From the NCBI GenBank assembly GCA_025450375.1, contig JANWHO010000209.1, positions 1-9,371 on the forward strand: DNA of 9,371 bases, given 5' to 3'. The notes beneath the pieces were generated by a model, which worked only from the letters and a program-made list of their open reading frames with translations, ran no database searches and was not told where the DNA came from. The position numbers were made by a program, and so were the translations under genes. Shown here in pieces: positions 6,349-9,371 of the stretch (position 1 is the first letter of the stretch; every line of letters begins with the position of its first letter). The DNA comes from Chloroflexota bacterium (lineage in GTDB: Bacteria > Chloroflexota > UBA5177 > JANWHV01).

Positions 6349-7551
6349 ATGGCGAACGAGTTCCTGAATGCATCACCGAAGGATACGAGCGATGCAGCCC
6401 CCTCCCCGCGGGCCGTCCCTCCGGTGCCGCCGGTCGATGATCGGATCGAACTGGTGGTGCCCATTCCGATCGCGCCCAAGAGCGGCGATGTCCAGGGCCG
6501 GCGCCAAGTGGTCCGAGCCGGCACGGTCCTGGCTCGCCGAATCCGTGGGACACCGGGCAAGCCGGGCACCGATGTACTGGGCCGCATGTTGCCGGTTCGG
6601 GTTCCGCGCGAGGCCCGCCTGCCGCAAGGACCGCACACCCTGATCGGCGAAGGCGGCACGCAGCTCCTGGCTGCCTGTGACGGCGAGGTGCGGATGCGCA
6701 ACTTGCTGGTGGAAGTTCACCCAATGATCATTCATGAAGGGGATGTGCTGGCGGGGGCGTTCGTCATCCACCCCGACGCCTCGCTCTTCATCACCGGGTC
6801 GGTGGGCGAGAGTGCCTGCGTGGAAGCGGGAGGCGATATCTGCATCCAGGGACATGTGCGCGAGGCATCGATTGTCAGTCGGGGCGGTAATCTTTCGGTG
6901 ATGGGAAGCGTGATCGGCACGGCCCAGCAGCCCGCCACCCTGGAGGCGACGGGAGATATCACCTGCGGCCCCATGTGGCACGGACGGGCGGCCGCGAACC
7001 GGGACGTGCATCTGTTGGCCGAGGCATGGCAAAGCGTCCTTCACATGGGAGGGAATCTCCTCCTCGATCAACAGGTGGAGCAGAGTCTGCGCGATGTGCT
7101 GTTGGAGGTCGAAGGTGGGATTTTTCCCCGCGTGCAGTTCAACACTCCGTCCATTCCCCAAGCAACCGAGCGCCAGCATGTCCGCGTTTCCACCAATGAG
7201 CCGGCCTGGCTCGCCCCGCACACGGCGCCTCCCCTCCAGTTCCAGGCATGCACGCTGCTTGATCTGAGCGCCAATGGGGCCCGCCTCAGGTTGGAGTCCC
7301 CTAATCCCGACTTTGTTCCGGAGAGTTTGGTTCAGATCAAATTTAAACTGCCCGCTACCTCGGAGCAAACGCTCGGGGTGGCCCGGGTGGTCCGGGTCGT
7401 TTCCCCAGAGGTTGTCAGCGTCGCCTTTCTTCAGATCACCCAGCGCGACCAGAACTATCTCACTACCTTTCTGATGCGGCTGCACATGAGCCGTCCCGGC
7501 GCTCAAGCGGCGCTCCGCGACCGGAGAGCGGCAAGCCACCTGGAGCCATAG
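6349..7551 (+). CDS. FapA (DUF342)-like beta-helix protein with C-terminal PilZ domain
   Basis: This 400-residue protein joins two domains. Residues about 45-260 follow the FapA/DUF342 pattern: VRAGTVLARRIRGTPGKPGTDVLGRMLPV (a 29-residue block, 55-83), LLAACDGEV (106-114), then repeating short beta-helix turns such as ITGSVGESACVEAGGDICIQ, HVREASIVSRGGNLSV and EATGDITC. Residues about 273-378 form a PilZ domain with the c-di-GMP contact motifs RxxxR (RQHVR, 275-279) and DxSxxG (DLSANG, 305-310). Residues 1-45 are Pro/Ala-rich linker. It should be cytoplasmic (no signal peptide or helix). FapA is named from flagellar assembly, but no flagellar gene is near, so a c-di-GMP-responsive scaffold, similar in fold to bactofilins, is equally plausible. 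ATG at 6349 follows GAGGGGAA by nine bases; an upstream GTG at 6286 in frame lacks such a site and would add non-conserved residues. Confidence 0.82.
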   Translation: MANEFLNASPKDTSDAAPSPRAVPPVPPVDDRIELVVPIPIAPKSGDVQGRRQVVRAGTVLARRIRGTPGKPGTDVLGRMLPVRVPREARLPQGPHTLIGEGGTQLLAACDGEVRMRNLLVEVHPMIIHEGDVLAGAFVIHPDASLFITGSVGESACVEAGGDICIQGHVREASIVSRGGNLSVMGSVIGTAQQPATLEATGDITCGPMWHGRAAANRDVHLLAEAWQSVLHMGGNLLLDQQVEQSLRDVLLEVEGGIFPRVQFNTPSIPQATERQHVRVSTNEPAWLAPHTAPPLQFQACTLLDLSANGARLRLESPNPDFVPESLVQIKFKLPATSEQTLGVARVVRVVSPEVVSVAFLQITQRDQNYLTTFLMRLHMSRPGAQAALRDRRAASHLEP

Positions 7552-7563
7552 GTCGGAGCAATC

Positions 7564-7598
7564 CCGCCGGTCGTGGCCGGCAGGCGGCGTGGTTTCTT
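7564..7598. terminator. Weak hairpin between convergent FapA-PilZ and Uma2 genes
   Basis: In the 63-bp convergent gap, GCCGG (7566-7570) pairs with CCGGC (7577-7581) over a 6-nt loop, with two further C-G pairs possible past a bulged A. It is followed on the plus strand by a short T-rich stretch (GTTTCTT). It is a possible terminator but weaker than the tRNA terminator nearby. Confidence 0.3.
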
Positions 7599-7614
7599 GC
7601 CTGGCGGAGGGCTG

Positions 7615-8382
7615 TTAGGATTCCGACTGCCGATCGGCTTGGGCACGGAGCAGGGCCTCCAACTCACGGATCCGCTCCTCGGCCCGCAGGCGGCCTTGCA
7701 TCTCCGCCTCGGCTCGCGTCGTTTCCCGCTTGGCCCTGCCGGCCTCTAGGTTGGCTCGGCCGGCCTCGCGATCCGCCCGCTCCTCCGGGGTGGGGACCAG
7801 TCGCCGGGAGGCGCGATCCCACAGACGTAGAAGGTCGTCTTCCCGTACCCAGGCATACCCGGCCAGGACCGAACTCTCCACCGCGCCCGCCGGGTCCGCC
7901 GGTACCGGCTCATAGCCGGAAGCCGTCAGCCGATACACCTGTAGGCGGGGATGCGGCATGTCTCCGGCGGGATCGAACAGGACGTACTCCCGTACCCCCA
8001 TCGCCGCGTAGTCTTCCTTCTTCCCCACCTCGTCGCGTGCCACGGTGCTGGGAGAGGCCAGCTCAATCACCAGTTCAGGCGGCTTCCCCTCATCCCAGAT
8101 CCGGTATTGCCGCCGCTTATCCTCGTAGCGAGGGTCGTCTTCCCCCACGTCCAGGCTGACCATCATGTCGGGGGTCAGATGGGCCCGGCGATTCCGCGGA
8201 TCGAACATGATCAACAACTCGCTCGCCGCCAGATGCGTGGGGGCAAGGAGCGCGAGCAGGAGATTCATGGCGGTCTGGCGGGCGCGATCATGCTTCAGAG
8301 AGGCCATTGGCCGGCGTGGACCGATCGGATAGGGGTTGGACGTTTCGGGTAGCTTGCCTGATGACGCGGCGGTGGTTGCCAT
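7615..8382 (-). CDS. Uma2 family (DUF820) PD-(D/E)XK protein with coiled-coil tail
   Basis: This 255-residue protein (ATG at 8382) belongs to the Uma2 family, a restriction-endonuclease-like fold that is greatly expanded in cyanobacteria and Chloroflexota and whose biological role is unsettled. Core elements: LTPDMMVSLDV (69-79, Asp72), PPELVIELASPST (101-113, Glu107), the DEVGKK segment (117-122) and YAAMGVREYVLFDP (125-138), a full set of putative nuclease residues. The tail (about 199-250) is an Arg/Glu/Ala-rich coiled coil with heptad-like units (REAGRAN, LEAGRAK, RETTRAE), two of them encoded by near-identical 21-nt units. Upstream in frame lie 47 more codons to 8523, but these lack family similarity and overlap the promoter region, so I prefer 8382. 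A TATACT -10 box lies about 45 bp upstream. It is a single gene, convergent with the FapA-PilZ gene. Confidence 0.88.
   Translation of the reverse strand: MATTAASSGKLPETSNPYPIGPRRPMASLKHDRARQTAMNLLLALLAPTHLAASELLIMFDPRNRRAHLTPDMMVSLDVGEDDPRYEDKRRQYRIWDEGKPPELVIELASPSTVARDEVGKKEDYAAMGVREYVLFDPAGDMPHPRLQVYRLTASGYEPVPADPAGAVESSVLAGYAWVREDDLLRLWDRASRRLVPTPEERADREAGRANLEAGRAKRETTRAEAEMQGRLRAEERIRELEALLRAQADRQSES
7730..7771. repeat. 21-nt tandem repeat in the Uma2 coiled-coil coding region
   Basis: Two adjacent 21-nt units (7730-7750 and 7751-7771) share a TTGGC...GCCGGCCTC core. On the minus strand each encodes one seven-residue turn of the coiled coil (EAGRA core). Slippage within such repeats probably explains the variable tail lengths of these proteins. 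Confidence 0.55.
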
Positions 8383-8426
8383 GGGCGCCTCGCGCGGAGT
8401 AGGGGTGGATGAGTATCGTTGTGGCC

Positions 8427-8432
8427 AGTATA
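8427..8432 (-). promoter_or_regulatory. Putative -10 box of the Uma2 gene
   Basis: Read on the minus strand this is TATACT preceded by TG, a five-of-six match to the sigma-70 -10 box, about 45 nt before the chosen ATG. No convincing -35 hexamer lies at the expected distance. Its position inside the longer in-frame extension supports the shorter start at 8382. Confidence 0.35.
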
Positions 8433-8484
8433 CAGGACCTCGGGGAATGGCGGACGAGGATATGCGCGAAAAGATCGGGAAGCA

Positions 8485-8513
8485 TTGACGCGGCGGCTTG
8501 CGCGGCCTATCCT
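8485..8513 (+). promoter_or_regulatory. Sigma-70-type promoter of the tRNA-Leu gene
   Basis: TTGACG (8485-8490) and TATCCT (8508-8513) are separated by exactly 17 nt, and transcription would start about 8520, ten bases before the tRNA 5' end. The -35 matches five of six and the -10 four of six consensus bases. The spacing and the position in front of a tRNA make this the best-supported promoter in the window. Confidence 0.65.
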
Positions 8514-8530
8514 GAATGAGCACTCCACTT

Positions 8531-8613
8531 GCCGAAGTGGCGGAACGGTAGACGCGGCGGTCTCAAAAACCGTTGAGGACAACCTCGTGTGGGTTCGAAT
8601 CCCACCTTCGGCA
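8531..8613 (+). tRNA. tRNA-Leu (anticodon CAA)
   Basis: This is an 83-nt class II tRNA. The acceptor stem GCCGAAG/CTTCGGC pairs fully, the anticodon stem GCGGT/ACCGT encloses the loop CTCAAAA with U33 and anticodon CAA (8564-8566, reading UUG), the long variable arm has GAGG-acaa-CCTC, and the T arm is GTGGG-TTCGAAT-CCCAC. The discriminator base is A (8613), as usual for tRNA-Leu. The 3' CCA is not encoded (CCC follows), so a CCA-adding enzyme is needed. Confidence 0.95.
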
Positions 8614-8615
8614 CC

Positions 8616-8795
8616 CTACCCCAACCAGAAAGCCCTGGGCATCCGCCCTGGGCTTTCGGGTTGGGTATCCTCTCGTGATTGCACCTGATGCCAGACCACC
8701 ATCAAGGGGATGGCGAGGATCACCATGGTGACGCCAAAGATGATTGATACGGTAAGGAGAACACCAGGAAGGTACAGAAGGTATCGGGTAACCAT
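8616..8795 (-). CDS. Small single-pass membrane protein, hypothetical
   Basis: A 59-residue frame runs from ATG at 8795 to TAG at 8616-8618. It starts with MVTRY and has one long hydrophobic helix (about 6-35: YLLYLPGVLLTVSIIFGVTM then VILAIPLMVVW), followed by a charged, Pro-containing tail. The start lies only 3 bp after the TGA of the GT9 gene (TGATCGATG), so it could be made by translational coupling. The tail is read from the same DNA as the terminator hairpin of the opposite-strand tRNA gene, ending three bases from the tRNA. I do not recognise a family. A clean helix in a GC-rich genome supports it, but a 59-codon frame could be chance; the overlapping frame from ATG at 8802 encodes nothing plausible and reads through the tRNA. 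Confidence 0.45.
   Translation of the reverse strand: MVTRYLLYLPGVLLTVSIIFGVTMVILAIPLMVVWHQVQSREDTQPESPGRMPRAFWLG
8620..8665. terminator. Nested hairpin terminator after tRNA-Leu
   Basis: The inner stem GAAAGCCC...GGGCTTTC (8628-8635 with 8650-8657) continues through one T-T mismatch to GGGC/GCCC around a 4-nt loop. Past an A-G mismatch an outer stem CCCAACC/GGTTGGG (8620-8626 with 8659-8665) closes it. It starts seven bases after the tRNA end. The AAAG...CTTT flanks fit a factor-independent terminator that could work in both directions, although no long U-tract follows. Confidence 0.6.
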
Positions 8796-8798
8796 CGA

Positions 8799-9371
8799 TC
8801 ATGGCGCACGCTCCAAGACTGCCTTCGCGGCGGCGAACACTTCGCGAACCGGGATATCGATCATGCAGGCCGGCTGCCCGTGCGGGCACTCCGCCGGGGC
8901 GAGCAAATTGTAACATGGCGAGCACCGTAAGCCGCGGCGGATAACCACCGCCGGTTGCCCAACCTGGGGCGTGGGACCGTAGATTCTCGGATTGGTCGGC
9001 CCATACAACGAGACCGTGGGCCGGCCCAGGGCGACCGCCATGTGCAATGGCCCGCTATCGCCGCTCATCACCAGGTCGCAGCGGGCGAGCACCGCCAATA
9101 ACTCGTCGATGTCCGTGGCGCCGGTCAGCACCAGCGGTTGGCGGCGCATCCGGCGGCGGATATCCTCGCTGATCGCCAACTCACCAGCCGATCCGGTGAG
9201 CACTACCCTGGCCCCTAGTTCCTCGATCAGCCGGTCGGCCAGGGCCGCCCAGTGCATGGGCGGCCAGCGTTTGGCTGAACCGTTCACCGCGCCTCCGTGG
9301 ATGCCGATCAGCATATCGCCCTCCCGTACCCCCAACTCGGTCAGCCGGGCCGCCATGCGCGCCGCCGCCGC
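8799..9371 (-). CDS. Glycosyltransferase family 9 (heptosyltransferase-like), 5' end outside window
   Basis: The frame is open to the right edge; 190 C-terminal residues are visible of a protein normally about 340 long, so the acceptor-binding N-terminal half is missing. GT9 hallmarks are clear: a nucleotide-sugar-site strand LIGIHGGAVN followed by AKRWPPMHWAALADRL, the VVLTGSAGE strand, and ARCDLVMSGDSGPLHMAVALG with PTVSLYGPTNP, the conserved GDSGPxH segment that binds the ADP-sugar in WaaC/WaaF-type enzymes. A C-terminal CSPC...CPHGQPACM cysteine group is also typical. In an organism that may lack LPS, the likely role is in cell-surface polysaccharide. It acts at the inner face of the cytoplasmic membrane. 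An ATG at 9356 is internal and not the true start. It is followed after 3 bp by the small membrane-protein frame. Confidence 0.9.
   Translation of the reverse strand, partial: AAAARMAARLTELGVREGDMLIGIHGGAVNGSAKRWPPMHWAALADRLIEELGARVVLTGSAGELAISEDIRRRMRRQPLVLTGATDIDELLAVLARCDLVMSGDSGPLHMAVALGRPTVSLYGPTNPRIYGPTPQVGQPAVVIRRGLRCSPCYNLLAPAECPHGQPACMIDIPVREVFAAAKAVLERAP

Noticed and set aside
6373..7539. Minus-strand open frame of 388 codons
   Set aside because: It is antisense to the FapA-PilZ gene, whose DUF342 and PilZ motifs are clear.
8531..8613. tRNA-Leu as an integration site (attachment site) for a mobile element
   Set aside because: No integrase gene and no second copy of the tRNA 3' end were seen in the window.
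8563..8925. Minus-strand frame of 120 codons with tail RRWDSNPHEVVLNGF
   Set aside because: The tail is the antisense translation of tRNA-Leu (T arm and variable arm), a common annotation artefact; the upstream part overlaps the GT9 gene out of frame.

Overview
The window is GC-rich, gene-dense DNA, probably from a member of the Chloroflexota or a similar environmental lineage. The clues are two Uma2-family (DUF820) genes, a GHxTP-type intergenic palindrome whose translation gives the well-known GAPLVGAL/KGTHEGCPY artefact, a FapA/DUF342-PilZ fusion and a CcdA gene without a Gram-negative-type Ccm cluster. This taxonomic guess is an inference; there is no rRNA or marker gene in the window.

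Left part, 1-2836, minus strand: a tightly packed operon read right to left. It holds an M24 metallopeptidase (prolidase-like), a two-helix membrane protein with a bacterial PH domain, a short Uma2-like N-terminal fragment, and an aminomethyltransferase (GcvT) family protein that runs off the left edge. The first three genes overlap by 4 and 8 nt; the GcvT-like gene has its own strong Shine-Dalgarno.

Centre-left, 2837-5310: a divergent promoter region of about 200 bp, then two plus-strand genes for exported proteins joined by a TGATG stop/start overlap. The first is a secreted protein made of two related beta-sandwich-like repeats. The second is a TIM-barrel protein of glycoside hydrolase clan GH-A type in which both positions where I expect catalytic glutamates carry other residues (Ser182 and Gln316). 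This pair is the most unusual system in the window.

Centre, 5311-6348: a 26-bp perfect inverted repeat sits between the convergent GH-like and ccdA genes. ccdA (minus strand) is the thiol-disulfide electron carrier of the membrane, and a divergent control region follows.

Right part, 6349-9371: a FapA/DUF342 beta-helix protein with a C-terminal PilZ (c-di-GMP) domain (plus), a full-length Uma2 protein with a heptad-repeat coiled-coil tail (minus), a tRNA-Leu(CAA) gene with a recognisable promoter and a nested hairpin terminator (plus), a previously easy-to-miss 59-aa membrane peptide gene (minus), and a GT9 glycosyltransferase running off the right edge (minus). Several products are envelope-facing (exported pair, CcdA, PH protein, GT9, small membrane protein), but no single pathway ties the whole window together.
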